A DNA stretch of 64,000 nt from Sclerurus mexicanus (lineage: Eukaryota; Chordata; Aves; Passeriformes; Furnariidae), in NCBI GenBank assembly GCA_013396755.1, contig VWZF01001835.1, forward strand, positions 62,001-126,000, written 5' to 3'. Under the pieces are notes generated by a model. It ran no database searches. It worked only from the letters and a program-made list of their open reading frames with translations, and had not been told where the DNA came from. Shown one piece after another: positions 34,553 through 49,375 of the stretch (positions are counted from its first letter, which is position 1; every line of letters begins with the position of its first letter). Both the position numbers and the translations under genes were made by a program.

Positions 34553-35030
34553 TGTCCTGATTTCAGCTGGGATAGAGCTAATTTTCTTCTTAGTAACTGC
34601 TACAGTTGAGTTTTGAATTCAGTATAAAAAGTTGATAACACACTGATGTTTTAGTTGTTTTTAAGTAGGTCTTATTCTAAGTCAAGAACTTTTTCATTTT
34701 CCATGTTCTGCCAGTGAGAAGGTGCACAAGAAGCTATGAGGGAATGTGGATAAGACAGGACTGGCCAAAAGGATGTTCCATACCATAAGATATCAAACTC
34801 AGTATATAAAATAGTTGGAGTTGGCTGGGAGGGGTGATTGCTGCTCAGGGATGGGCTGGACATTGACCAGTGGGTTGTGAGCAACTGGACTGTACATCAC
34901 TTGTTTCTTTTATATTTTATTCCTCTCTTCCTGATTTTCGTTACAATCATTATTTTTAAATTATTATTATTACTTTATTTTATTTTGTTTCAATTATTAT
35001 ACTGTTCTTTTCTTAACCCACAAGACTGAG
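34553..35030 (+). mobile_element. ERVL-type LTR, 3'-truncated
   Basis: Starts at tgtcctgatttcagctggg, the conserved start of a widespread avian ERVL LTR family. It continues through ttgataacacactgatg, aagtaggtcttattctaag and a TATA box (tatataaa at 34803-34810). It then carries the R-region wording ggatgggctggacattgacc and gtgagcaactggactgtac, and a T-rich U5. It loses similarity after cttttcttaacccacaag at about 35024. The last part of the U5, including the CA end, is missing, so no target-site duplication can be recognised. It is oriented on the plus strand. No viral genes adjoin it. Confidence 0.85.
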
Positions 35031-38000
35031 AAAAAGTGAAAACTTCTTTCTGTAATGTTTCACATTTAGTTAGTTTTCTGGTTTCTTATAGAGCTCTTTT
35101 CAGTTTAGTTGACTGGTTTGCATAACAAAAGAGAACATAAAATTAAGTTCTACTTTATAATGGTTAACTGCCAATCCAGAATGATAATGAAAAAATCAAA
35201 AGCATGTTACTTTGACATTCTGGTGGAAATTCATTTTCCCTGTATCTGTGAAGTAAATTGAGTGGACCAGATAATAATTTAAACAATTTTAAAAACTCAG
35301 CATTTTGGAATAGGATGAAATGTTTTAAAATTAAATTCTATAGATGGAGCTATGGGATAATGTAATCCTTATCAGGAACATGTTAAAAATAAAGCACTTG
35401 AATATCTCTTGAAAAAAATGACTCTTGGTTAAGAACCAGTAGCAGATGGAAACATTTATTCACTCAAGACATTACACAGTCAGTCACGGAGACAGAGATG
35501 CTACTCAGACTGATGGGCTGTACATTAGCCTTAAATTAATAAAGATAGATTTAAACATTACTTTTTTCTCCTGTTCAAAAATGCATTGTTGAGTTTAGAA
35601 TCATGACCTTCGTTCAGTGACTCACAAAAAGTGACTGAAAAACATTACAACTCTGCACTATGCTTCTTTTTGGATAGCAGGGACAAACCACTGAGGGAGT
35701 GATCAAACTGAGACAGAGTAGAGACAGCTGAAATGTCAGATCTGTGACCATAGATCAAGAAAACAGATGGGGATTTTTACTTGTTCTTATTTTGTGGCAA
35801 AAGGGTGGTAGTCCTGAACTGCCCATAAACAGTTGTGAAGATACTTAAGGCTGTCAGTTAATCTCTCCTTCTCTTGCATTATGGAGGAAGGAGAGCGAAG
35901 TAGAACCACAACAACTTTATAGCGTCTAAAATAGAGGTGCAAGTAGCCTCTGGAAACTTAGGTGCATTGTATCTTCTGTCTGGGACAGCATGAAACATCC
36001 AAAACTAGCAGTTTAAGAAATTTCTTGGCATAGAAAACACAACATGGAGAGAGCAACAGAATATTTTGGCTGCAATATTTTCTCACTTTAGTTCTTTGTA
36101 GTATTATTTCTAAAAGTATTTAGAAAAATGCCTACACTTAGATTGAGGTGGCCATCAGACTAACACCCTAAAAGGTCTATATGAAGCAAAGCCTCCCTGA
36201 GTGCATGGACACACAATATTGTTTTATTTTCTCTAACTGCTTCAATCCATCATGCTGTGAAAATAACAAACAGAATAAAACATATTTAGGACCAAAATGG
36301 AAAAAGCCCAAGAAAATCACCGGAACAAGGTTTATAGTAAAAATCCATTCTAGTAAATTCTGGACTGTCTGTTGATATTTTAAATCGTGAGACAATGTTG
36401 GGTATAAATTACAGTTTTGAGACATATATCAAACTACTGTAAATTACAGTACTTTAACAGCAGTTCAGTAGGAACAGAAAAGATATAGTTTAGACAGGTT
36501 TGAGAGATTATCTTCTCTGAGCTGGTTGCTCCCAGACTTGATTTTATAAAAGCAAAAGCTATGTCATGCAGTAAAGATGAGTGTGGTTTCAGATTGCAAG
36601 TATAATGTCCATAGATGAAGAACAAGAAGGAAACACAGGCTCTCAGAAAACAACTGGGCTAGTGGGATTTAGATACTATAGTCCTAATGAACACTCTGTT
36701 GAGTGCATTTGTGAATAAAGTGTTAGGTTGTGTTCCAATGCATTCCTGAATAAGGAACATTTTACTTCACACAGACTCACTGCTGCCATAGTTTAAATTT
36801 TAGATTGCTGTTATAAAGGATTCTACTTGTTATAAGAATGCCAGTGATTGTGTGCAGGATTGGAATCACGCAAGTCTATATAAATATTTATAGAAGAATG
36901 TCTTTATCTTAAAAAAAAAAAAAAACAAACCAAAAAAACACATAGATGATTGATTTTACAAGTAGAATAGTCTGATTTTAATCCCATCTGGATATATTTG
37001 CAAAATTAGGAATTAAAAATACATCTGCTGAGAATCACTTTCTGAATTTCTAGGCAGTCATTCGCTGTTAAAATGTTTTCTTTACACGGAATTTACTAAT
37101 GTTACTCTTTATAGCTTACCTTTCACTGACACTTTTTTCCCAGGCAGGTTTTCTGCTAGCAGAGGAGGAGCACTAGGTAAATGTTAACTGTAGAATATTC
37201 ACTGACTATTTTATTGTGACTGTACTCATCAAGAGGATTAATGCAGAAAATTTGAATCACCTTCATTGTACAGAAGATTAAGCAATTCACTAAAAACTAA
37301 TTATTAATAACTCACAACTTTGAGTTTCTCATCATCATTATATGATGTCCACATTATCATATAAAATATCCCTCCAAACTCCTTTTTCCCTAACTTTCAA
37401 TTTTATTCAAAGACAACAGAAGCAATTCCCCATTTCTTTGCACTTTGCTACTTGAAAAGTGATTTCCACTGTGATGCTCTTTTTGGTTGCCTGGGATATG
37501 CTTTTCTAGATTCAAGTCCTTTTGAGGAAAGAGTGATTTAATAATTAAAAAAGACTATTTTTGGTACATTATGATAATGATTTATCTAGGAAACCTGATT
37601 TTTAAAGTGTCTTTGAATGGAGATAAATGCTTTTTGCTAGATTCAGACTGGATATTGAAGTATTGTAAATATGCATACAATATAAATAATTCTTGGAGAA
37701 TAGTCTTTTCCCATTGGCCATTTGAATTATTAGATGCTAACCAAGATAGGATCCTGCTTTCTTCATTTTTTTCTAAGCAGACATACTCTGAGCACACACA
37801 CTTATTATATACTTGCATTTCATCATTGAGGTGTTCACCCATTTAAGTTTTAAATATTTTGATATATAAAATTGATATATAGAGATATATTTATAAATAC
37901 AGATCTTTTTTTATACAAAAGTCATGATGTAGAGAGTATGATCTATACCCAACTATGGGATTCTGAGTTTATCCCATGTCATTTAGCCTAAGAGACATTA

Positions 38001-41000
38001 TGCTGCAAGTTAATAATTTCTGTAATCAATGAGATGATGATTCAGCTGTTTAGGTTTCTACCTTACCATCTGGAAAACATTCTGCTTCATGGGATCATCA
38101 CTGAGTATCATTATTGGTTTAAATCTTAGGACATTCTTTTCCTATAGAAAATGAGGGACTTTGATCTTTAGTTCCAGTTTCACTTGGGGCAATCAACAGG
38201 CTCAGGACTCTGCTCTGCAGGGCTCTGCAGGATGGATGCCTTCACAGACTGTTTGGGCTACTCTGACTTCAACAACTTTTTCCTCTGTGCTTTCTGCAGA
38301 CAACTTTTACATTCATCAAAAATAGGAAGATAATGAGCTTACTCTCTTAATTGAGCAACATCAAATAAAATTCTCAATAAGATGGGATATATTTGTATCT
38401 AAGGACTGCTAGAATTTGGTTAGCAATGGCAATTACAGGTTTCAACAATGGAAATGCATCCAGAAGATGAAGGCACACCTAACTCTGGGCAACATATAAA
38501 GTTCCTCATTTCTATTCATTTAGTTTTGTCTGGAAGAGTTATTTTTTCTATCTGCTCATATCCCAATTCTTCTTCATGTCTACCTCCTGAGAGACAGCTT
38601 TTAAATTCACTGTACTGCTGCCCTTTTAATCCTTCTGTAAGAGTTGGCTAGGAGGATTGTATCAATATTGCCAAACTAGTGTCCATAAGTCATGAGTCAG
38701 ACCAAATCTTTAAAACTTTGTAGTAAACCCCAATAGTATTCATATATTTTACTTGATTTTAGGGCCATAGGAAGTCTCTACAATTTTTGCAAATTCTGTA
38801 AAGTTACTTGACTCCAGAAGCTGAGACTTCACGGAAAGTATTCCCAGGTTTGGATACCCCAGTGAGAGACAGAGACACTGTTACCTCTGCAGTTCCTGTA
38901 CAGTTACTTTAATCACATATTCTACTTCATCTGGTGAGACAGCAAGTCAACACCTTTGAATTTAAAAGCAAGGATCAGAAATTCTGCCTATGCACAAATC
39001 AAGTCAGCTTTTGTTAGGCATAAGACAAATGCTTAGACTACAAGAAACAAGTGATAATATATCGTGCTGGCTATCCAGTCCGAAGGAAGTCTTAGTAAAA
39101 AGGTCAGAGTATATAAAAACATCACAGTAATACAAATCAAACCAGGCAAGGAAAGACCTTACAAGTTCTTTATTCAGAAAAGTCTGGGGAAAAGAGATAG
39201 AGAAGTAAAAGCATATTGAAAAGTGCTGCATTTCAACCAAATTTTTAACATCACAGTAATTACTTCATACTTTTATATCAAGAGCTAGAATATAGATGGA
39301 TATGCATAATTAATGAAAATAGTAATTTAGAAGTGAGATATTTTTCATCTGTTGAAGACCTTAATATCTCTTCCACCAAAGTAGCAGACGGCTTCATACT
39401 ATGTGAAATGCCTTGACAATTCTGACATCTCTAAATCTGATTACAATTTATGCATCAATATAATGAGTTTGGACTTGCAAAACTGGCATCATACGTCAAA
39501 AAATCATAGGAGAACTGTCCTATAGATTAAAAGATTGAATTACATTGACAACATATTGATAAAGTGAACTACAGCTCTACTAAGACATAAAAATCTACAA
39601 TTATAAAATACTTTCTGTTACTATGTACGTGTGAAAATATATTTATGAATTTAACTTTAAAATCTCCTAAAGGACCCATGAAGCACAATGTCAGAAGAAT
39701 TGCCTTTCTTCCTGAATAAATTAAAAGGAAAGTTATTAACATTTGATTTTCTATAAATACCTATAAGCGTAATCATGAGAATTCCAACACAAGGATTTAT
39801 ATCTGTAGATTTGACTCATAGATTAGCAGCAATGCAGAGTCTACAAAACCCGTGATCAGGCTATTTATGCAGGCAGGTGCAGACAAATTAAATCCTCTGA
39901 CCACATTTTATAACATGCACAGATGTAAGATATAATCACACTGAATAAGACAATTAATGAACACATCTTTGTAGTCAATTTAGAAGAATTAGTTTTCTTT
40001 ATGGCTATGCAGCAGTTACCCACAGGACCACCAAAATCATGATATAGCTCATTTTCAAGCAAAATTCACCCTAAAACAAGGCTCTGAATTATAAGTCTTA
40101 ACAACGTTTCTAGGTCTTTGGAGCAACTACTCTCATTGTAGAAATAAGGTAATACTAATTTTTTGTCATGTTGGATATATTGGATATATTTGTCAAACTT
40201 TCTTTCAATATGAATTTAGACTTGTCAGTTTTGTATAAAACCGTTTCCAAAGTGGTAAAAAAAAAAAAAAAAAACAAAAAAAAAGGTCTAGTAAACAGTA
40301 ATCAGTATTTCAGTCTTTAGCTTTTCATTTCTTAATATGAATGGCCTGGTCCTGAAAAATACCTGTGCTATTGGCATTGTGACTTCCGCATCATTATCTC
40401 TGAATAATTTCTGTATCAGATGCACTTAGTTTAGAAATAAAATGGGGTGTTTATCTTTGTGTCTTTTTGGTTTTGTTTTATTGTTTGGGTTTTTTCCTGA
40501 CTGCTCTCTCTGCATTCCTTAGAATCCAGCAGTTTTCTAGGGTGGTTTTCATGTCACTCATCAGTGCTGGATACAAATGTTTTGCAAAACAAATGAGGTC
40601 CTACCTATATCTATGCTATCCTAAATTCCAAATCAAGCTCTCTGTGGATAGCACTATAAACCTATTTCCCTCAACAGAATTGCACAGGTGTATCCTGCTG
40701 AATGCTATTGAACAGGTCTGTTGATGATATACAAGATGGAACAAAATTTGCAGTTTAGTATTTTCTAGCTGTGCTGGCTCTGCAGGAGAGAAAGCTCATT
40801 TATGTTACTGACACAGGCAACTATTATGGAATGTACAAAGAAAGGAGATTTGCTGAATAAAATAGTGTTGTTTGGTAGGAGGAAGGGTTCAAACTAGAGC
40901 TGCGCTTTATGGTCTTTTGTACTAATATACTGTAACCACAATAGTTTTTCTTCTGACATGGTAGAACAGAGTCAGATATCAACAAGAAAAAATTGCTACA

Positions 41001-44000
41001 AATGAGAACTTCATAACCTTGGAGAGAGGTAATAAAATGTTATGACTTTCTCATTGGCTGCATCTACAGAAAAGAAGTATATGTCAGTTATAGATGACCT
41101 TGTTTTGGAGTGATCCTTGCAATCATTATACTCCAATTCTTATTTCAAAAGATACTTCAAAATATTTTTCATGAGATTCTTAAGATTTTTCTGCTGTCAT
41201 TTATTTGATCCTTCAAATTTCTGAATTTTTGATGTTGCTTGGTGTGTTCCCTTGCAGAGAGGAAATTACTATTGTAGCTTGTAATACACTCACCAACTTT
41301 TGCCACTTGAAATACCCTTGAGAATGTTTAGCACACTCAAAAGAATGCAAAAAAATAAAAACCCTCACCACTGGAAAACACCCTCTTATTTAGTTAGAAA
41401 AAGGAAAAAAAAAAACCTGAAAATATTTTGCTTTAAAATTAGTATGACCTTCCAGTATTGGTTTGGGGCTGGTCTTTCTCTTCCTGAATCAATCTCTTCC
41501 TTTCCAGATAAAAAATCCAGCCTGAATTCTTCTTTCTAAATTTGTTCAACCTCTAGTTTTATTCAACCTTCTCTTTTATAATTGGAATTTTACATTACAC
41601 AGCTGTAATTATGCCTAGAGAAAAAATTTTAAAAAAAGACAACAAAAGAACAGAGTGTTAATTGAAACATCCAAATGAAAATAAACCAGTCCAAAAACCT
41701 CACTTCAGCATCTAACAGCATATAGTTCCTTAGTGCTTATATACTGCTTAGATGATTGTATGTGCAAAATTTAATTAAAGTTCACTATTTGCATTGACAT
41801 TTTCAGATTTTTTTGGTAAAACCACTATACACAAAACCTACATCCATATAAAATTTTCCAATATCCTTCTACAAACAAAAGTTATTGCTTCGAGACCCTT
41901 TCCATAGAACAAAATATCTGATAATAAGCAAGTATTTACAAAACTAACTATCCTAAGCTTAGCACAAAAACAATGAGAGGAATTGCTGAATCATCTCTGT
42001 TGATCCCAAGTACATAAAATGTAATGAGCTAACCTGGCTTCACTCCATGTTTGCTGGCTAAACTGTCTATAACAGAAATATGAACTGTAGCCCTTTGCTT
42101 CATTGTCTTGAGACTTTCCATTACTTCACTAATTTCTGAAATATTTTGTTTATTAAGATCAAAGCAGAGAGCAATCAACAACTGCCTGGAAAGGAGTCCC
42201 GCCTCTCACTGCAGCATATAGCCACTGCTGCTTTGCACAAGGACAGCATGTTCCAGATCTCTCTGTGTGAAAATGAGAAAAAAAGACAATATCTTTGGTT
42301 CCTGAAAGCTTCCAGGACTACCATTTTTCTAGGATATTTGAAAATAAAAGACAGGATTTGCACACTTGTATATAATTTCTTCTGCTGTCTTGCCCCAACA
42401 TCAGCTTTTTTTGATTCAGGTTCTTGAAGGTCGCTACAAACTAGACTTTTAATCTAGTCTTATATTTTACTACATTGACCCACATTCTAATTGTTTGCCT
42501 GCAAACCTGTCATACAAGCACCTTCTTCCACCCCCCAAAACTGCACATGTTCTGGAAAGACTTCAGAGCTAAATGCATGAGATCTGAGCCCCAGGTGCAT
42601 GGATGAAACTCAGGGATCTCTCACCCAGAAAATCCCACAGCTGACCAGTCCATACCAGTGCCTGTGCCAGCTAATGAAGCTCTTGTGCAGCTTCAGAACA
42701 CTGCATGGCATGGTATGACAAGGAAGTGGTTTATCTGCGTATATCTATGCTGCACCTGAGGCATGATTGCAGCCTAGAAAACGTCTATTGCCTTAGTCAA
42801 AGGCCTAATTGATCTATCTTCTGCACAAGCCTGATAGATCCAGTAGAATCAAGCATACATGTGTCCTGTCCAGTAGCTGGTACTGTGGTTCCTGCACTTC
42901 CTTAACATAGAATAATCACTTAGCTTTTGAGTTTAGCCAGTGACAAGAGTAGAAACCATATGGGTTATGGCTGTGCTTAACCTGCTTTTTGGATGGTATC
43001 ATTATAAATGGTTGCTTGTATGCATCTTTGTTCCCCCCTTCTCCTCTCCTCTGTTGTTTTTGCTGTTATTCACCCTTCACCTTACCCATTTACATATACA
43101 CACACAGGTCACTATTTTTATGATGGACTTGTAATGTACAGATTATTATTTCATGAGTTTCCCAACCATTATCTTGGACTTTTATGCAGTTAAATAGGAG
43201 ACTAACATTGCATTTACTACATTAAAGTTAATAATCCATTCACTTACCAGATATGACACATGTGAAGTTGAGCTAATTCTCTGTCTCATTAAGCAGCATA
43301 GGGAATACTACAACCATCCCACACTTGTCTTTCCTTTTAAAATTATACAGTTGAAGAACCCACACTTATTCAGTGAATTAATATTCTAAAAATTCATCTA
43401 AGCTCACTTATCTTTAGCACGTGTCTGCATCAAAGGCTAGGAAACAGTTTCTCAGTGGATTATCATGTTAGTGATGTTTGTCTCAATACACCTTGCAGGA
43501 CAATAATTTTTTTAACTTGTCTGAAGATTACAGAAAACATCTCTTCACTGTTTTATTCCTGATTCTTTAAATAACAAGTAAAATGAATACTACAGTCCTG
43601 CTAGCTGTCCCTCCACAGTATGTGTGTATTTATGTGAGACTGAGTAAGTGTAAGGAGATATCTGAAAGATTAAATTCCATTCATTTATATCTATATTTTA
43701 TGGATGTATGTACAGTTAACATTGGAAGTCTTTCTAGTGGAAAATTGGGCTTTTGACCAAATCTATTTTCTTTTCTTAGCAAAAACTATGTGCATTCCAT
43801 AGAAAACTGCTTTTGTTTTATTTCATTTTCCTTAAAGACTAGAGACCTGAAAACCAAATATTTTGATTTGGCTGTGTTCCTGTAAAGGCACATAAAAGCC
43901 CAAGTGAGGATCTTTTTTTTTTTCTCTGCTAGGGGCTGGACTCTGGATCCACTAATATAATATGTCAAAACCAAAAGTCATCGGGTAGGAGACTGTGGTA

Positions 44001-45188
44001 CTTCATGAGAAGATATTGACCAAAGGCAGATCTAGATTAATGAAAGTATATTTCTTCCTCCCAGTGAAAAGTCCCATGGACTATGAGCAATACTTATTAA
44101 TACTTATTAAATCAATTGTGTTTTGTACCAAAAGGAAAATGAAGACAAGTTAATATAAGCAAACAAGCTAAACAATTTATAAACTATTCTGAAAATATAT
44201 ATGTCTAGAGAATAAACAATTAAACCTATACTTAAACTTATGTTTGCTCTAGAAACCACTAGCAATGACCAATAAAATCCTGAGGCCTTCAAAGTTAAGT
44301 TCCATTGTTCAAGAAGCTCTGAGATGTTCTCATTCAACTTAATTGATAAAATTCACCATGCAAACAAGACTAACAGATACAAGCAAAATACAGATAGAAA
44401 AAGAAAAGTGTTAGTTTCATTGTTCTGTTTTTGTCGATCTACTCACCAAAATGCATATCACAGAGGACAATGCATAAGTTAGAATGCAACTGAGAATAGC
44501 AGTCTGTATGATGAAGTGCATCTGCAGTGCATGACTCCTCTTAAGAGTGGCCAATGTTTTATGGTCAAAATGTGAACACAAACACAATGTGTGCAGCAGT
44601 GCAAAAGTCATTGCGCCGAGCCACATTTGTTACAGGAAATGTGACAACCCATTCACAAGTATGTAACATTCTCTAGCTCCCCACAAAGAATAAGTCTCCA
44701 TGAAAATACAGGTTTTAACTGAGGAACTAAAGAAAAAGATAAAGCTAGTAGGAGTCTTTCTTTTGACTGGAAGTTATGTGAGTAAGGGTAATAAAATTAA
44801 TGCATCATTTCCAGGTGTTCCTAGAAGACTCCACTGTGCTCCTCTCCTGGCTAAAATCAATACCCACACATGCTCTCTTCTCATCTGTGCAACAGAATTG
44901 TAACCATCAACTTCTGATTATAGCAGCTGGAAGGTACAGGACTAGAGCAATGATGGCTAGTTAAAATTTTTCTTGCTTCCATCAGCAAGAGTTGATTCAT
45001 TAAAATATTGGGGGGTTTTCCTTCTATAGCATATAAAATGCTATAAAATATTTTTTCAAGAATTTTTAGATGCAGGATGAGAAACTTCAGAGAAGGGACC
45101 TGAACACTTAATAGTCCTACAGTTAAAACATTTTCATTAGATGTTGTTAATTTTGATCAAAGTTCCTGAACTACTTGTTAGCTTGTGT
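35031..45188. other. Ten kilobases of non-coding sequence, no gene recognised
   Basis: AT-rich and free of LINE or LTR copies that I can identify. Low-complexity tracts: A-run with caaacc at 36910-36940, TA-rich at 37855-37905, and a long A-run with one C at 40257-40284. Small direct duplications occur at 40167-40192 and 44091-44110. The stretch 42520-42900 has mixed composition but is unrecognised. Frames of up to 93 codons look like chance. Confidence 0.65.
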
Positions 45189-46075
45189 GATGAAAAAATC
45201 CCCTCCACTCTCTTCCATCACCAATGGAGTGCAAAAGAAAACCCCAATATTCCCCTGTTCTCCTGGGGCTTCACAGGAGATATCATGCTGTCAAAATGTC
45301 AACCTCCCAGCCCCAAAGACATGATGGCAAAGGGAATCCCAGTGTCCCAGTTAGAGATAAGATATCCCAGTCCAGCCCCATGGCTGTCTTGGGGAAGCCT
45401 CAGTCCTGTATGCCCAGGGGTCACCCAGTGCCAGGAGTCAATGAGGTGACTTTCTGGGTGATCCCACAGACCATGGATACTGTCCAGGGTACAGGGTTTC
45501 CTGTAGGATATAGGGTAGAGTATTTGGGTACTGCAAAGGTCCAGGGCAGGCAATGAAGGTAGGAAAAGGGATAGGATTGGAGTGGCTTGGAGAGTAACAA
45601 GAATGGGAAAAGAGAGGCAAAAAGGAAGAAATGGTCTGTTTTTTTGTAACTGGCATAGGTCAGGAAGCTTGTCTAGCCATGCCTGCACCTGACCAGTGCA
45701 GTCTGAACTCCGTTTCTGTGGTTTTCCTGGATGTGGGTGTCTCTGGACTGTCTGTCTGTATATATGGGGGTGACCAGGAGTGAGAGTCCTGTGTCCACAG
45801 TGCCAGCCTGGCCAGAAACAAGCTGGACTAACTGGCAAATGGGGAATGTGGCCTGCGGTCCAGAGGGAGCTGCTGGCAATGGGATACCTTGAGAAATTCT
45901 CCACTGGGAGCAGGGGTGTGGCCAGCTGCTGGAGAGACCTGTGGTCTGTGTGTGTGTTTGTGCACATGCTTGTGCCTATCTATGGTGCGTGATCAGCCTC
46001 AAGTCGGACCTGCAGGCACTGGGGAATTGCAGCAGCCTTGCCCTTCCTGGGCTTCCAGATTTGGCATCTCCTAAC
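45189..46075. other. GC-rich block with the longest open frame, unclassified
   Basis: This block is clearly richer in GC than its surroundings and contains overlapping frames on both strands. The longest is on the minus strand, 45967-45299, 222 codons; the others are on the plus strand at 45141-45449, 45224-45556 and 45780-45992. The long minus frame is rich in Pro, Leu, Ser and His with no recognisable domain, membrane segment or signal. A TATA-like gtatatatggggg lies at 45757. It could be an old LTR or other mobile element whose ends have decayed, an untranslated region of a non-coding RNA, or unique sequence. I cannot assign it. Confidence 0.4.
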
Positions 46076-49000
46076 AATTTCTGTATCTGTCAAACAACTT
46101 TATCCCAGTGAGTGCTCCAGTCACAGGGCTGCTGACTCTTCCTTGGAACCAAAATCTGTACATTTCCTACATTTGCAAGCTAATAATCCTGTTTGCTCTA
46201 ATGAGTATTTAGACCCTAAGGCTCAAACATTTACCACTCAATTGTGCTATTTTCTTTGCCTTGTTGTCTCTATAGAGAGCCTATTTTTGGCATACTGGTT
46301 GTTCTTGAGACCTGGCAATTAGGCTCTAATTCCTGAAATATTAGACAGCCTAGATTTATTTTAATGGCTCCTACTTTAAGACAGATACATTTATTTTAAG
46401 TAATGCAAGTTATCCTTCCCTTATTCTGTGGAAAAGAACAAATTTTCATTTTACATATTCTCCTTCAATACAAACCTTCAATGCCCTGAAATCTACTTTC
46501 ATTAAATCAGAGTACAACAGCTTATAGAAGCCCAGATTCATCCCACATACAGCTAATTGCTTACGAATTGTTGAAGCCTTGTTGCCATAGCAACTACTGC
46601 CTATATAGAAATTATTTTCAACTTGTGATCCAAGCAACCCCTGTATCCATGGTCAGCTCTTGAAAGGTCTGACAACTAAGAAAAGCAAGTTTATTGTCTG
46701 CAGGTTTAAATAAAATGAAACTCAGTCCACATCTGTATTAGAAGAGCCAGGATAATAAGTCCAAATACTGGTGGGTGAGGATCAATAAAAGTTTCACAGT
46801 CAATAGGGGAGGGTAGATAAAAAAGGCAACACAGCCCACCATCTGAATTACTGTCTGGAGGCATCTGTTACTTTCCATCTATAATTAAGGGAACTTAGTG
46901 TGAGCAGGCTGATGACATAGACAACATAGCATCTAAAGTTAGGTGGGCTGAATAATGTTCTACACTTCTGTGGGGACTTTGTGGTACTCCCTAGTTAACT
47001 CAGAAAAAGACTGTTTCTTAAAATATTTTCCACAACTAAAAAAGGCTCTTCCCTTAAATTTTTGTTATCCTCAGCAAGGGTAAACAAGAGACATGTATGA
47101 TATACCTGAAATATTCAAATATCTTGATTCTACTTCATCACAGAGAAGAGTGATAAAAAGCTCATTTCAACTTTATTTTCAAGAATCAATTTGCCTTGGG
47201 GGAAAAAGATACATTCATAAGGCATTAGTGTACAGGTCTTGTTCATTCTTTCCCACAGTGGTTACTAGCCTGGATTATGATGCAGCCCAAGAGTAAGAAA
47301 TGTAGGTAACACCAATACATGGCATATGCTATTTCCAGTACTGAGGACAATTTTTATGATCTCTTCATTTTATGACATATTTACTAGCTGATATAGTTAA
47401 CAATATCACCCTAACAGTATTCTCTCTTAAATAGTTTTAATTTGTTTGATGTAAACAATACTTTGAGGCTCGTTATAATGCAACAAATTAAGAATGCCAC
47501 ACAATCATAATGACTCTTAAGAAAAGGAGGCCTGTAGCAGATTGTTTAAAACTGTGTCTTTCTTTTAAGCAATTACCCAAATAAATGTGCTGAGCAGTAA
47601 ACAAACTCTAAAAATCCTAAAATGAAAGACAATTACAGCAAATAGCAAATCAAAATAAGCTTCTTGAAACTGAAATTCTTTCTTAAGAAGGCATTATTTC
47701 AAGAAAGTATTAATTAGAAAACATTATTTCCGTCAATGATGAATCTTGTAGGGATAGGTGTTTCACAAAATAATTTTTATACTACAAGTGTTGGTAAAGC
47801 TGTTATGAGTTGTCTTCCATAAACTCAATGCATGGGTTAAGTGTCTCATGCTTTTTGCATGCATTTATTTCCAATATCCCCACCTGACAATTGTATGTGA
47901 GTGAACATAAAATTCATTTGAGGTGTCTGGACTTGGGATCTCAAAATCCCAAAAGTCTCAGAAGTCCCTTTTGAAAACCTAGGCTCTGGATTTTTCATTA
48001 ATGAATCAGCCTTTGGATATAAATACATAAATACATTCCACTTTAAAAAAAAAACCAAACAAACAAAAAAAAAAAACAACCAAACAGAAACAAGCCAAAA
48101 AAACCCCAAACCAGATTTACATGTTACAGACCTGTGACTAGTCACAGCAATAAGTTTGGAAGAAATTGCCTTCTTTGCATTGTGTTTGACATCTGTCTCT
48201 ACATTTATTTTCTTTGATGTCCTTCTTTTCATGTTTTCTGCTAAACAGAATATTTTGCAGCTTTGTTTTTTGGGCTTTTTTTAAAGTTTACAGTCCTTTT
48301 CAATATGACAGATGAAGACAATTTTTCTTAGCTGCAACAGGTAAGCTCTCATCATCCTGTTTTTTATAGGCTATTACTTTTTTTTATAAAAAGAAAGAAG
48401 GATAACATATTTGTGAAACGAAGATAGACATGTTGCTAGCTGACTCATCAACTTTTGTAATACTTTATTTCATACATGGTGTTACCATTTGATTTTCTAA
48501 TTCTTGTATTTCTGCACATCACCTTGAATGTGTGCAGGCATAAATTTCCTTCAGATAATCCTTCACTATGACAAGATGCAAGAACATTCACAGTAGGTAA
48601 ATTCATGCAGCTGATATTTCTGCTTTTACTAGTCCTCTCTACATGTGGATTTGACTTGGTCACATCACATGACACAAGACAATAAGGATGGAATATGAGT
48701 ATGATTCAGTCATTGTCAAGACTGTGAGCTAATAGAGTTAATGTAAGGTGTGCATGTTTAAGAGCAAATGTGACAATATTTAGAGTCACAAATAGAAGAG
48801 AGTGTTGCTTCTTCAATGTGCCATTTTTTTGAGGTGTCAAAAAGACATGATTTTCTCTATCTAAATAGTCTTTTTCAAAACATTAATACATACAAAGATT
48901 CCATGGTTTTCAGACAGATGTCAAACTATTTTGGAAATAAAGGGCAACAGTGCATTGTGTTTCAGCCTAATGAAGTGTATGTTGCTGCTGTAAGGAAACT

Positions 49001-49375
49001 TGAGAGTGGTATAATTACAACACATTTCTTTCCCAATTTGACATTAGTTAGATTACTAAAAGACTCTCTACTTATTGTTTATTTTTTTAAAAAAAAAATG
49101 TAAAAAACAAACAGAAAATCTCTAAATAGCCACAAAACTGGAAAAATCTCCACTTTCTTTGTCCATGTGAAGTATTACTCTCACATCTGGTTAAACTAGA
49201 GGCAGAGGTTTTTAACTAAAGTGTAAAACTTCTCTAAGAATCTCATTTCATACAGGCACAAGCCCTACAAAGACTGCTTGAAATTCAGACACCAAAAGAT
49301 ATGTGAATCAATATGAGAGTATAAATATTTTATCATGTTCCTCTACTAGACCTTTATTTCGTGTGTGTGTGTGCT
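46076..49375. other. Non-coding sequence, no gene recognised
   Basis: AT-rich DNA. An A/C-rich tract with ccaaac and aaacccc units is at 48043-48112, and a short GT repeat at 49362-49374. No repeat family or RNA gene was identified. Confidence 0.65.
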
